From RGIG1927 sp045546275 (GTDB lineage Bacteria; Bacillota; Clostridia; UMGS1883): a stretch of DNA of 64,000 bases. Below, one piece after another: positions 42,840 through 50,951 of this stretch (position 1 is the first letter of the stretch; the number at the start of each line of letters is the position of its first letter). The notes beneath the pieces were generated by a model. That model was not told where the DNA came from and made no database searches. It was given only the letters and a program-made list of their open reading frames with translations. Where the stretch lies: the NCBI GenBank assembly GCA_045546275.1, contig JAZQCM010000006.1, positions 1 through 64,000 on the forward strand, given 5' to 3'. The position numbers and the translations under genes are program-made.

Positions 42840-43415
42840 ATGAGAAGGGTGAAAAAAATTATGAAATTAATGGCTGTCATTGCACTTATTGCATCTTTGC
42901 TTGGGTGCAAGCCCGAGCTTGTTGACGGGCCGGGAATGGTGTATGTGGATTCGGATTACCGTACAGTTTATGCAAATGTTTTTGATTTTGACTCACTTGA
43001 TACTCATCCGATGTTTGCTGTGGCGTTTTTAGGATATGGCGACAGAATGGAAGCGAGAAATACATATGTAAAGGGCATTTTTCAAGACCTTGAAGAGGAA
43101 GCCATTGAAAGTATTAAGCATTTTGACTACGAGGGCGACGAGTGGTACCTTGTTGTGCCTCGATACAAAGAGGATGTTGACATAACAAATCTTACGACAG
43201 AAGAGGTGCACACCATATACAACGGCGATGCATTCACGATTAAGTGCAACTTGTCGGATTTGTATTCCAACATTGAAATCAGCACAGAACAGAATTTAAG
43301 CGGACACAAGTTTTCGCCACAGATGGGTGGCGACGGAAAGCTTGTCAAAAACCCCGACGTGTGGGACATTACAGACTATTCAGTAACAACTGACTATGTT
43401 ATGGGAGGAGAATGA
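42840..43415 (+). CDS. Small lipoprotein of unknown function (191 aa)
   Basis: Signal peptide with lipobox LLGC (Cys23). The start is ATG 42840, 6 bases after GGGGTG; an upstream GTG at 42831 overlaps the previous stop and has no site. The mature domain shows alternating strands (DEWYLVVPRYKED) but no known family. Its stop overlaps the SPFH start region, suggesting translational coupling. Confidence 0.7.
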   Translation: MRRVKKIMKLMAVIALIASLLGCKPELVDGPGMVYVDSDYRTVYANVFDFDSLDTHPMFAVAFLGYGDRMEARNTYVKGIFQDLEEEAIESIKHFDYEGDEWYLVVPRYKEDVDITNLTTEEVHTIYNGDAFTIKCNLSDLYSNIEISTEQNLSGHKFSPQMGGDGKLVKNPDVWDITDYSVTTDYVMGGE

Positions 43416-43417
43416 TT

Positions 43418-44656
43418 ATGGGATTATTAAAAGCAGGAATTGGAGCACTTAGCGGAGTTTTAGCTGACTCCTGGCGAGATTATTTTTATTGCGAAAGCAT
43501 GGACGCCGACACCCTTGTTGTAAAGGGCGAAAAAAGAACAGGCGGTCGTTCCTCCAACAAAAAAGGCTCCGATAATATTATTTCAAACGGCTCTATTATT
43601 AATGTTAACGAAGGTCAGTGCATGATTATCGTTGAAAGCGGTAAAATTGTTGACATTTGTGCCGACCCGGGTGAATTTGTGTACGATATGGGCACAGAAC
43701 CCAGCATTTTCTACGGAAAGCTCGGCGAAAACATTAAAAAGAGCTTTGCAGAAGTAGGCAAGCGTTTTACCTTTGGTGGCGAGAGTGGCAAAGACCAGAG
43801 AATTTACTACTTCAACACAAAGGAAATTATGGGAAATAAATACGGCACACCTTCACCTATTCCTTTCCGAATTATGGACCAGGCAATCGGTTTTCCGCTT
43901 GATATTAAAATCCGCTGTCACGGTGAGTATTCCTACAGAATTACTAACCCCATGCTTTTCTACACAAATGTGTGTGCAAATATTGAAAACAACTTTACCC
44001 GTGACGAAATTGACGGTCAGCTTAAGAGTGAGCTTTTAACAGCTCTTCAGCCCGCAATGTTCAAAATTTCACAGAACAATATCTACTACGGTGCAATTCC
44101 TGCCTACACAATGCAGCTTGCAGACGAACTCAACGAAATTCTTTCCTCCAAATGGAGAGACAGACGAGGCGTTGAAATTGTAGAATTTGGTGTGTCTGCA
44201 GTAAATGCCACCGAAGAGGACGAAGCAAGAATTCAGGAATATCAGCGCTCTGCTGCTATGGGAAGAGACGCAAATATGCTCCGTGGTCACATGGCAGGCG
44301 CAACTGCTCAGGCAATGAACACTGCTGCAGCAAACGAAAACGGAGCAATGGCAGGCTTTATGGGCATGGGCATGGCAGGCAATATGATGGGCAATATGGC
44401 AAACTTTATGCAGGGTGCAAGCTCAAATGCACCTACCATGCAAAATCAACAGGTTAATGTGGGTGCAAATGGCTGGAAGTGCGAATGCGGCAGTGTAAAC
44501 ATGGGCAAATTCTGCCCCAATTGCGGAAGTAAAAAGCCCGAAGGTGCTCCTTTATATAAGTGCGACAAGTGTGGCTGGATGCCTGAAGACCCTAAAAATC
44601 CACCGAAGTTCTGCCCTGAATGCGGCGATGTGTTTGATGAAAATGATGCTAAATAA
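43418..44656 (+). CDS. SPFH-domain protein with C-terminal zinc ribbons (YdjI-like)
   Basis: The 412-residue protein has an N-terminal SPFH/band-7 domain (about 20-285), a helical glycine/methionine-rich segment (GFMGMGMAGNMMGNMANF, about 305-335) and two C-terminal zinc ribbons (CECG/CPNC and CDKC/CPEC). This is the YdjI arrangement, a membrane-associated scaffold linked to phage-shock-type stress. ATG 43418 is preferred over 43412 because GGGAGGAG (43403-43410) would be only 1 base from the earlier ATG. It is the last of the ydjGHI-like trio, here separated from the YdjH-like gene by five extra genes. Confidence 0.85.
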   Translation: MGLLKAGIGALSGVLADSWRDYFYCESMDADTLVVKGEKRTGGRSSNKKGSDNIISNGSIINVNEGQCMIIVESGKIVDICADPGEFVYDMGTEPSIFYGKLGENIKKSFAEVGKRFTFGGESGKDQRIYYFNTKEIMGNKYGTPSPIPFRIMDQAIGFPLDIKIRCHGEYSYRITNPMLFYTNVCANIENNFTRDEIDGQLKSELLTALQPAMFKISQNNIYYGAIPAYTMQLADELNEILSSKWRDRRGVEIVEFGVSAVNATEEDEARIQEYQRSAAMGRDANMLRGHMAGATAQAMNTAAANENGAMAGFMGMGMAGNMMGNMANFMQGASSNAPTMQNQQVNVGANGWKCECGSVNMGKFCPNCGSKKPEGAPLYKCDKCGWMPEDPKNPPKFCPECGDVFDENDAK

Positions 44657-44668
44657 GGAGCCGGTATT

Positions 44669-47629
44669 ATGAAAAAAATTATAAGTATTTTTCTTACTCT
44701 GGCGATGGTGCTTTCCTGTATCGTAATAGTGCCTGTTTCTGCACAGGGAGAATATATAGAAGTAAGTACAGCAGATAGTTTTAAAGAAATTCTTGAAAGC
44801 AACGGAGATAAAAATATTCTTATTACAAGTGATATTATCTACACCTGTCAGGTAAATGATGTAGGTAGTTACTGGATAACACTCGGCAGAGGTGAAAAAA
44901 CCTTAAATTTAAACGGTAAATCTGTTGAGCTTAATGCCGAAACAGGTGTAGAAACTACTATGATAAGAGTGCCAAGTGGAGCGTCTCTTATTATCAACGA
45001 CACAAGCGGAAATAATTCGGGTGCACTTTTCTGCTACGGTAAAATTGACCATCCCCATGACGATGATGGATTTCCGGAATATTTCAATAGCGATGTAAAG
45101 TATAGAAATGTTTTGGAAATTGACGGCGGTACCGTAACAATAAACGGAGGTACTTTAGAAGCAGGTCGTTCAAAAAAACAGTGGATATGTGATGGCATGG
45201 ATGTGTACGATTTAAGACACCTGCTTGATTATACTATACAGTTCGGAGTTCTGGGCTTGGCAATAGGTGCAAGATTCGATGGGTATGCCTGGCAGCAGGT
45301 AAATGGCGACTGTATTACGGTAAAAGAAGGAAGTCTTTTGGTAAATGAGGGTATTTTTCTTGGCAGAGGTTTTTCAAATCTTGAAACATATGTAAAAGAA
45401 GGCGACAATGATTTTGATGTAGAGTTTTCCCGTTCTGCGTGTTTAAGACTTTTAGGCGGTAACACAACCATAAACGGCGGTACCTTCTGGGGCAGAGGGA
45501 ACGCTGATGTTCTTGGGGTTACAAAGGATGCCAAAATTACTGTTAAAAGCGGAACCTTCAGTACAAACCATCTTCGTGTTTTGACTGTTCCAAGTATAAA
45601 TGTTACAGCGTACGGTTACTATCACCCATATGTTATAGGGCACGAACAACGATACGGATATATGTATCACCCTGCGTCCGATGTGGGCAGTGTAAGACTC
45701 ACCTCAGATATGCTTGACCCACAGCGAAACACAGCAGAGCTTAACGGTGAAACTTTACCTGTCAGTGAATGGGCAAAGCTTAACGCTACAGGAAATGATG
45801 GTTCGGCTACAGTTGTTGTAACACACCATATGTCAAACTCCGACAGAAGAAACTTTATGTCGGGCGATAGGTCAGCAGGCAAAAAAGAAATAAAGAACCT
45901 TAATATAAGCGGTACAAACGCTTACGGTATGACACTTTCTCCGGATGTGCTTTCCTGTAATGAAGCGGGAGTAAGAAGCATTTGTGTTGAATGGTATCAC
46001 AACGACGAGCCTTGTGACAATGAAACAACAATGGTTGCAGGAAAATATCAGGCAAAGGTATCTGTTGTCCTTAACAGTAACTACGTTTTCTCAGATTCAC
46101 CAAACTTCTCGATTATGGGTGATAAGGTAAGCTCGTATGAGTTATCTTCTTCCAAGAGAAGAGCAACACTCATGTCAAAGGTTTATAACTTAGAGTGTAA
46201 TCATTCATATAATGAAGACGAATACTTGCATTTTGATACAGATAAGCATTTTCTCAAGTGCTCTGTATGTGATAAAATACTTTCAAGCGAAGAGCATTAC
46301 TTCGGTGACGGCGAACCTGATGGCAACTCCATAATCTATAAGTGCCAAAGATGCGATTTTTTATACGGCGAGGCTAATGACGGCAAAGTCAGAATAGATT
46401 ATGTGGGCATCAATATCCCCACACCTCGGGCAGGCTATTTCCCCGAATACTATGGCTTAATCAGCGGTGAGGGCGTAAGCTTTGCAAACGGTGGAGATGA
46501 ATTTACAAAAAACGGCATCCGTTGGGGACTTTATGTAAATGATTTTGGTGTTGCGGAGGATGTGCCCTTTGCAAGTGGTATGGGATACCGTGCCACTATA
46601 TACTTAAGAGCCGATGAAGGTTATGCCTTCAGCAAAGACCAGAATGCACAGTACAATCCTGTTGTAGTTGTAAACGGCAAAGAAGCAGAGTATGACACAG
46701 ATGGTGAGCTTATGACGGTAACCTACGAGGTAAACGCACCTGAAGTTACTGTTTCTTATATCAATATGTCCGGCATTGATTTCCCAGAAATCGGAAATAC
46801 TGCTGACCGTGAGCCTGAATCTGCAGACCCAATCTATTATGACTGCAAGAATATCACCTGGTACGAAGACGGCGAATATATGGATAGTGACGATACCTTC
46901 AAGGAAGGCAAGGAATACAGGGTCGAAATGTATATCGACACAATCCGCTCGGGTTGGGATTATACTGCAAAATTTGAAGAAAATATTACAGGCGCAACAG
47001 TTGACGGCTTTGCTGTCAATGAAAACGACATCAACAGGCTTCACGACACAACAGTTGTTATTGCCTACACATTCCCTTATCTTGAGAAAGATAAAGCAGA
47101 AGAGGAAAAGAAACCTCAGGAACAGGAGAAAGAAACTCCGGTCTTTATTGATATTGAAAAAGGAAAATATTACTACGATGCGGTTATGTGGGCAGTAGAA
47201 GAGGGTATAACAGCAGGAACAGGTGCAAATACTTTCTCTCCCGATGCTATCTGCACAAGAGGTCAGGTTGTTACCTTCCTTTACAGAGCAGCAGGCAAGC
47301 CCAAGGTCAAGAAAAACTCCCAACCCCCCTTTACCGATGTAAAACCCTCAGACTATTATTACGAGCCAATTCTGTGGGCGGTAAAAGAGGGTATAACTCT
47401 CGGCACAAGCGAAACCACATTTTCACCTGATGCTCCATGTTCCAGCGCTCACATAATAACCTTCCTTTACAGAGCAATGGGAATAGGTGACAACGGCTGG
47501 TATGAGGAAGCGCGCGACTGGGCAAAGGAATTCGGACTTCTTGCGGACACAGGACTTCAGGTAAATCCCGATGAACCCTGCCCCAGAGCAGCAGTTGTTA
47601 CTTTTCTTTACCGATTTATAAACAACTAA
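44669..47629 (+). CDS. SLH-anchored surface protein with beta-helix region
   Basis: The 986-residue protein has a signal peptide (1-26). A right-handed beta-helix-like region (about 70-310) has repeated TINGGT and TVKSGTF turns as in pectate-lyase-like folds, followed by unassigned beta-rich domains and a small cysteine cluster (CSVCDK, CQRC) around 530-570. The C-terminus has three SLH repeats (about 824-880, 887-940, 941-985; DAVMWAVEEGIT, EPILWAVKEGIT, EARDWAKEFGLL) that bind secondary cell-wall polymers. It lies 12 bases after the SPFH gene, so it belongs to the same operon and may be the surface client of that system. Enzyme activity is not shown. Confidence 0.82.
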   Translation: MKKIISIFLTLAMVLSCIVIVPVSAQGEYIEVSTADSFKEILESNGDKNILITSDIIYTCQVNDVGSYWITLGRGEKTLNLNGKSVELNAETGVETTMIRVPSGASLIINDTSGNNSGALFCYGKIDHPHDDDGFPEYFNSDVKYRNVLEIDGGTVTINGGTLEAGRSKKQWICDGMDVYDLRHLLDYTIQFGVLGLAIGARFDGYAWQQVNGDCITVKEGSLLVNEGIFLGRGFSNLETYVKEGDNDFDVEFSRSACLRLLGGNTTINGGTFWGRGNADVLGVTKDAKITVKSGTFSTNHLRVLTVPSINVTAYGYYHPYVIGHEQRYGYMYHPASDVGSVRLTSDMLDPQRNTAELNGETLPVSEWAKLNATGNDGSATVVVTHHMSNSDRRNFMSGDRSAGKKEIKNLNISGTNAYGMTLSPDVLSCNEAGVRSICVEWYHNDEPCDNETTMVAGKYQAKVSVVLNSNYVFSDSPNFSIMGDKVSSYELSSSKRRATLMSKVYNLECNHSYNEDEYLHFDTDKHFLKCSVCDKILSSEEHYFGDGEPDGNSIIYKCQRCDFLYGEANDGKVRIDYVGINIPTPRAGYFPEYYGLISGEGVSFANGGDEFTKNGIRWGLYVNDFGVAEDVPFASGMGYRATIYLRADEGYAFSKDQNAQYNPVVVVNGKEAEYDTDGELMTVTYEVNAPEVTVSYINMSGIDFPEIGNTADREPESADPIYYDCKNITWYEDGEYMDSDDTFKEGKEYRVEMYIDTIRSGWDYTAKFEENITGATVDGFAVNENDINRLHDTTVVIAYTFPYLEKDKAEEEKKPQEQEKETPVFIDIEKGKYYYDAVMWAVEEGITAGTGANTFSPDAICTRGQVVTFLYRAAGKPKVKKNSQPPFTDVKPSDYYYEPILWAVKEGITLGTSETTFSPDAPCSSAHIITFLYRAMGIGDNGWYEEARDWAKEFGLLADTGLQVNPDEPCPRAAVVTFLYRFINN

Positions 47630-47633
47630 TAAC

Positions 47634-47675
47634 AGCCGTGGTATGAATTTTAATTATTCATATCACGGCTTTTTG
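47634..47675 (+). terminator. Terminator of the SLH/SPFH operon
   Basis: AGCCGTGGTATGAAT pairs with ATTCATATCACGGCT (one G-T) and is followed by TTTTT. Confidence 0.9.
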
Positions 47676-47684
47676 TGAGCAAAC

Positions 47685-47712
47685 AAAAAAGGGCATACTT
47701 TTGTATACCCTT
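47685..47712 (-). terminator. Outer tRNA-Pro terminator
   Basis: AAGGG-C-ATAC pairs with GTAT-A-CCCTT around TTTT; the + strand A6 is the U tract for the minus strand. It is repeated with small changes at 47894-47921. Confidence 0.7.
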
Positions 47713-47714
47713 CT

Positions 47715-47749
47715 TGGTCGAGGTGACAGGACTTTCTCTGCGGCCCCAT
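47715..47749 (-). pseudogene. tRNA-Pro 3' fragment
   Basis: It matches the acceptor/T-arm half of the intact tRNA-Pro (47924-47959) except that the T-loop bases GAACCTG are replaced by TCTCTG, so it cannot fold as a T-arm. It keeps CCA and the same terminator. A matching 12-base anticodon-arm piece lies at 47867-47878, separated from it by a 117-base insert. Confidence 0.75.
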
Positions 47750-47767
47750 CGCCTTCGGCGCCTGGTT

Positions 47768-47857
47768 GCGGTGCCCAAAATTATTTGCTCCTGTCGTCGC
47801 ATAATTTTGACCGCTGCCCCACTAAATGCTCGCTTCATCGTCCGCAGGACGCGCTTA
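47768..47857. repeat. Small structured repeat, copy 1
   Basis: Begins GCGGTGCCC, then an 8-bp stem AAAATTAT/ATAATTTT closed by GCGGT/ACCGC, then a 27-base core containing CGTCC-GCA-GGACG held by CACTAAATG/CATTTAGTG (to 47866). Copy 2 is at 48044-48135. The core is 24 of 27 bases identical but the flanking stems differ while staying paired. Confidence 0.65.
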
Positions 47858-47893
47858 CATTTAGTGCCCAAAGCACGTGCTTTGTGAGCAAAC

Positions 47894-47921
47894 AAAAAAG
47901 GGCATACTTTTGTACACCCTC
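47894..47921 (-). terminator. Terminator of the intact tRNA-Pro
   Basis: GGG-CATAC/GTAC-A-CCC with loop TTTT and a U tract from the + strand A6. The stem is weaker than its near copy at 47685-47712. Confidence 0.6.
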
Positions 47922-47923
47922 CA

Positions 47924-47999
47924 TGGTCGAGGTGACAGGACTTGAACCTGCGGCCCCATGCTCCCAAAGCACGTACGCTACCAACTGCGCTACACCTCG
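47924..47999 (-). tRNA. tRNA-Pro (UGG)
   Basis: A 76-nt cloverleaf on the minus strand with acceptor CGAGGTG paired to CACCTCG, D-arm GCGCAGTTGGTAGCG, anticodon stem CGTGC/GCATG, loop TTTGGGA (anticodon TGG), T-arm CAGGTTCAAGTCCTG and encoded CCA. It is the only intact tRNA in a region of tRNA-Pro fragments. No promoter is visible directly upstream; the nearest good one is at 48180-48208, beyond a structured repeat. Confidence 0.96.
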
Positions 48000-48043
48000 A
48001 AATATTAAATTGTTGTGGTAGCGTACTACGTACGCTTCCGTTT

Positions 48044-48135
48044 GCGGTGCCCGACATCAACTTCGCATACGCTCGTTGCTTGCCGACCGCAGCACAACCC
48101 TGCGCATTCGCTTAATCGTCCACAGGACGCGCTCA
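48044..48135. repeat. Small structured repeat, copy 2
   Basis: Same architecture as 47768-47857: GCGGTGCCC, hairpin closed by GCGGT/ACCGC, then the CGTCC-ACA-GGACG core held by AACC/GGTT and GCAT/ATGC (48096-48144). It lies between a tRNA-Pro 5' fragment and the intact tRNA. Confidence 0.65.
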
Positions 48136-48147
48136 TGCTCGGTTCCG

Positions 48148-48172
48148 ACTGCGCTACACCTCGAAATATTAA
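48148..48172 (-). pseudogene. tRNA-Pro 5' fragment
   Basis: Twenty-five bases identical to 47984-48008: the first 16 tRNA bases plus the leader AATATTT. It lies directly downstream of the promoter at 48180-48208, so it marks the original 5' end of the tRNA gene. Confidence 0.75.
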
Positions 48173-48179
48173 CAAACCA

Positions 48180-48208
48180 ATTATAACGTACTAATCATTA
48201 AAAATCAA
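48180..48208 (-). promoter_or_regulatory. Promoter of the tRNA-Pro locus
   Basis: On the minus strand TTGATT (48203-48208), 17 bases, TATAAT (48180-48185). Transcripts would start at the 5' fragment and run through the repeat into the intact tRNA. Confidence 0.7.
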
Positions 48209-48219
48209 GTCTAATTTTA

Positions 48220-48248
48220 TTGAAATACATTATTATTCGTGTTATAAT
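48220..48248 (+). promoter_or_regulatory. Promoter of pyrE
   Basis: TTGAAA (48220-48225), 17 bases, TATAAT (48243-48248), 26 bases before the ATG. The leader is too short for attenuation control. Confidence 0.82.
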
Positions 48249-48274
48249 ATAGAAAAACTTATAGGAGGATAATT

Positions 48275-48937
48275 ATGTTACAGGATTATAAAAAGGAATT
48301 TATTGAATTTTTACTTGATGCGGGCGTTTTAAAGTTTGGTGATTTTACTGCCAAAAGCGGAAGAAAGCTTCCTTACTTCATCAATGCAGGCGAAATCAAA
48401 ACAGGCGACCAGATTTGTAAGTTAGGCGAATACTACGCAAAGTGCTATAAGGAAAACATCTCCGCTGACGATGTTGTTCTTTACGGCCCTGCATACAAGG
48501 GTATTCCGTTGGCAGTTTCTGCGGCAAGTGCTCTTTCAAAAGAAGGTATTGACCTTCCCTTCTTCTTTAACCGAAAAGAAGTAAAGGACCACGGCGAAGG
48601 CGGTATTTTTGTTGGCTACACACCCAAGGCAGGTCAGAATGTTGTTATCGTTGAAGACGTTATCACAGCAGGCACAGCAATCCGTGAAAGCATTGAGCTT
48701 ATGAAAACTCTTGACGGCGTTAAAATCGTTGGCGTTATGATTATGGTTAACCGCATGGAAAAGGGTCAGGGCGAATTGAGCGCAATGAAGGAAATCGAAG
48801 TTGAACATGGTTTCCCTGTTCATGCAATTGTTACTGTTCATGAAATTATTGAATACCTTGAAACACACCCCGAAAGAATGAGCGACCCCGATTGCATTAC
48901 GAGAATAAGAGAATATCTTGCAGTTTACGGTGCGTAA
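48275..48937 (+). CDS. pyrE: Orotate phosphoribosyltransferase
   Basis: It makes orotidine 5'-phosphate from orotate and PRPP in pyrimidine synthesis. The 220-residue protein has SGRKLPYFINAG and the PRPP loop VVIVEDVITAGTA (about residues 126-138). It stands alone with its own promoter and terminator rather than in a pyr operon; the salvage gene upp is 10 kb downstream. Confidence 0.96.
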   Translation: MLQDYKKEFIEFLLDAGVLKFGDFTAKSGRKLPYFINAGEIKTGDQICKLGEYYAKCYKENISADDVVLYGPAYKGIPLAVSAASALSKEGIDLPFFFNRKEVKDHGEGGIFVGYTPKAGQNVVIVEDVITAGTAIRESIELMKTLDGVKIVGVMIMVNRMEKGQGELSAMKEIEVEHGFPVHAIVTVHEIIEYLETHPERMSDPDCITRIREYLAVYGA

Positions 48938-48942
48938 AATTC

Positions 48943-48968
48943 AGGCAGTCTTTATGACTGCCTTTTTG
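48943..48968 (+). terminator. Terminator of pyrE
   Basis: AGGCAGTC pairs with GACTGCCT around TTTAT, followed by TTTTG. Confidence 0.88.
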
Positions 48969-48980
48969 TTATTAAATAAC

Positions 48981-49009
48981 TTGACAATTATTGATAAATT
49001 TGATAATAT
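48981..49009 (+). promoter_or_regulatory. Promoter of the ABC importer operon
   Basis: TTGACA (48981-48986), 17 bases, TAATAT (49004-49009). A small hairpin ATTGC/GCAAT follows in the leader (about 49030-49048). Confidence 0.8.
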
Positions 49010-49073
49010 ATATCTAATTTATCGATACGAATTGCGTTAATGCAATTTGTAAGAAGAAAAGAGGAGTTTTAAA

Positions 49074-50021
49074 ATGAAAAAATTAGTATCAATCATGATG
49101 GCACTTGTAATGGTGCTGGCACTTTCTGCTTGTGGCACAGAGCCTGCAGCAGACCCCACAGAAGCAGTAGCGGTAGACAATTTTAACGTTGGCATTTGCC
49201 AGCTTATGGTTCACGAATCCCTTGACCAGGCTACACAGGGTTTTAAGGATGCTTTAACCGAGGAACTTGCAGCAAAAGGCAAAACAGTTGAATTTGATGC
49301 ACAAGTTGCAGGCGATGCAAACCTTTGCACAACAGTTATTAACACATTCACAGCAAAAGATGTTGACCTTATCATGGCTAACGCAACACCTGCACTTCTT
49401 GCAGCTGCAAGTGCAACCGATACCATTCCTGTTTTAGGTACATCCGTAACTGATTACAACGACACCTTCGGTGGCATGATTCCTGCAAATGTAACAGGTA
49501 CATCCGATGCTGTTCCCTTTGACGAACAGGCAAGCATGATGATTGAATCCTTAGGTCTTGTTGAAGGCGACGTTGTTGGTGTTCTTTACTGCACAAACGA
49601 ATCTAACTCCCTTATCCAGTACGAGGCAGTTAAGGCTCTCTTTGAAGAAAAAGGCATTGTTGTTAACGCATACACATTCAGCGAAACAACAGAGCTTCAG
49701 GCTCTTGTAACAAAGGCTGCAGGCGAAATCAAGGCGCTTTACGTTCCTTCCGACAACACAGTTGCAGCTAACGACACAGTTGTAGGCACTATCTGCAACG
49801 AATACAAGGTTCCCGTATTCACAAGCTACGGCGGCGCAGTTTGCTACGCAAGCCTTGCCATTGACTACTACCAGCTTGGCAGAGAAACCGGCGTGATGGC
49901 AGCACAGGTTCTTCTTGGCGAAAAGTCCTGTGAAGACATGGAAGTTAAAACTCTCACTCCCACAGTTGTATACAACGAAGAGCTTTGTGCAACACTTGGC
50001 ATTACTGTTCCCGAAAACTAA
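49074..50021 (+). CDS. ABC importer substrate-binding lipoprotein (COG2984 type)
   Basis: The 315-residue lipoprotein has a lipobox LSAC (Cys20) and a two-lobe periplasmic-binding fold with VGICQLMVHESLDQATQGF, IMANATPALLAA and SNSLIQYEAVKALFEEKGI, typical of the ABC_sub_bind family whose members are annotated for tryptophan/tyrosine or sugar uptake. The ligand cannot be fixed from sequence. First gene of a three-gene importer. Confidence 0.9.
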   Translation: MKKLVSIMMALVMVLALSACGTEPAADPTEAVAVDNFNVGICQLMVHESLDQATQGFKDALTEELAAKGKTVEFDAQVAGDANLCTTVINTFTAKDVDLIMANATPALLAAASATDTIPVLGTSVTDYNDTFGGMIPANVTGTSDAVPFDEQASMMIESLGLVEGDVVGVLYCTNESNSLIQYEAVKALFEEKGIVVNAYTFSETTELQALVTKAAGEIKALYVPSDNTVAANDTVVGTICNEYKVPVFTSYGGAVCYASLAIDYYQLGRETGVMAAQVLLGEKSCEDMEVKTLTPTVVYNEELCATLGITVPEN

Positions 50022-50042
50022 TTAAAAGGATTAAGATTTATC

Positions 50043-50951
50043 ATGGCTTATATAAACGTATTGCCCGGCGCTATTGCCGAAGGGCTTATCTGGGGATTGA
50101 TGGCAATCGGTGTCTACATATCCTACAAAATACTCGACATTGCCGACCTTACGGTTGACGGCTCCATTTGTACAGGTGCTTGTGTATGTGCTGTTTTGCT
50201 GACAATGGGCGTACCTGCTCCTGTTGCAATGCTGGTTGCATTTTTAGTTGGCAGTATTACCGGAATTGTTACGGGACTTTTCAATACCGCTTTAGGTATT
50301 CCCTCAATTCTGGCAGGTATTTTAACCCAGCTTATTTTGTACTCGGTAAACCTTTTTGTGCTTGGTGGCAAGTCCTTGCTTGCAATAAACCGCTTTGTGG
50401 ATAAACCCATTTTGCACATGAGTAACATTCCCATGGCTTGCCTTGTGGCAGGTGTGGTGGTTGTGTTTGTGATTGTTACCTTAAGGCTTTTCTTCTACAC
50501 CGAAATTGGCCTTACCCTTAAATCCACAGGCGACAATCCCGACATGAGCCGTGCACAGGGTGTTAATGTTAACTTTAACAAGGTTATGGGTCTTGCAATA
50601 TCTAATGGTATTGTTGCTCTTTCCGGTGCACTTCTGGCTCAGTACAAGGGCTCTGCAAACATTAACGACGGCAGGGGTGCAATTGTTATAGGCTTGGCAG
50701 CAATTTTTATCGGTCTTTCTGTTTCCTTAAAGATTAAGCCCAACTTTGTTTCAAGTCTTATAGGCGTAGTGGGCGGTAGTATTGTATACTATATTATTTA
50801 CAATTACGTAATTTTAATGGGTATCAAAACAGACTACCTCAAGATGCTTTCAGCAATTATTGTTGTGGTGTTCCTTTCAACACCTTACTTAAAAACCACT
50901 TACTTTACAAAGCGCAAATCCTTAAATGCAGGAGGTGGCGAAAATGCTTAA
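50043..50951 (+). CDS. ABC importer permease (COG4120 type)
   Basis: The 302-residue membrane protein has about eight hydrophobic segments and KSTGDNPDMSRAQGVNV, a conserved cytoplasmic loop of BPD_transp_2-type permeases. It starts 21 bases after the binding protein, and its last codons overlap the ATPase start by 8 bases. Confidence 0.9.
   Translation: MAYINVLPGAIAEGLIWGLMAIGVYISYKILDIADLTVDGSICTGACVCAVLLTMGVPAPVAMLVAFLVGSITGIVTGLFNTALGIPSILAGILTQLILYSVNLFVLGGKSLLAINRFVDKPILHMSNIPMACLVAGVVVVFVIVTLRLFFYTEIGLTLKSTGDNPDMSRAQGVNVNFNKVMGLAISNGIVALSGALLAQYKGSANINDGRGAIVIGLAAIFIGLSVSLKIKPNFVSSLIGVVGGSIVYYIIYNYVILMGIKTDYLKMLSAIIVVVFLSTPYLKTTYFTKRKSLNAGGGENA

Noticed and set aside
47676..47950. Direct repeats as insertion-sequence ends
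   Set aside because: The ~60-base repeats are a duplicated terminator plus tRNA 3' half; there is no transposase or typical inverted terminal repeat.
47650..48060. Open frame of 136 codons on the minus strand
   Set aside because: It runs through the intact tRNA-Pro and the repeat elements, so it cannot be a real protein.
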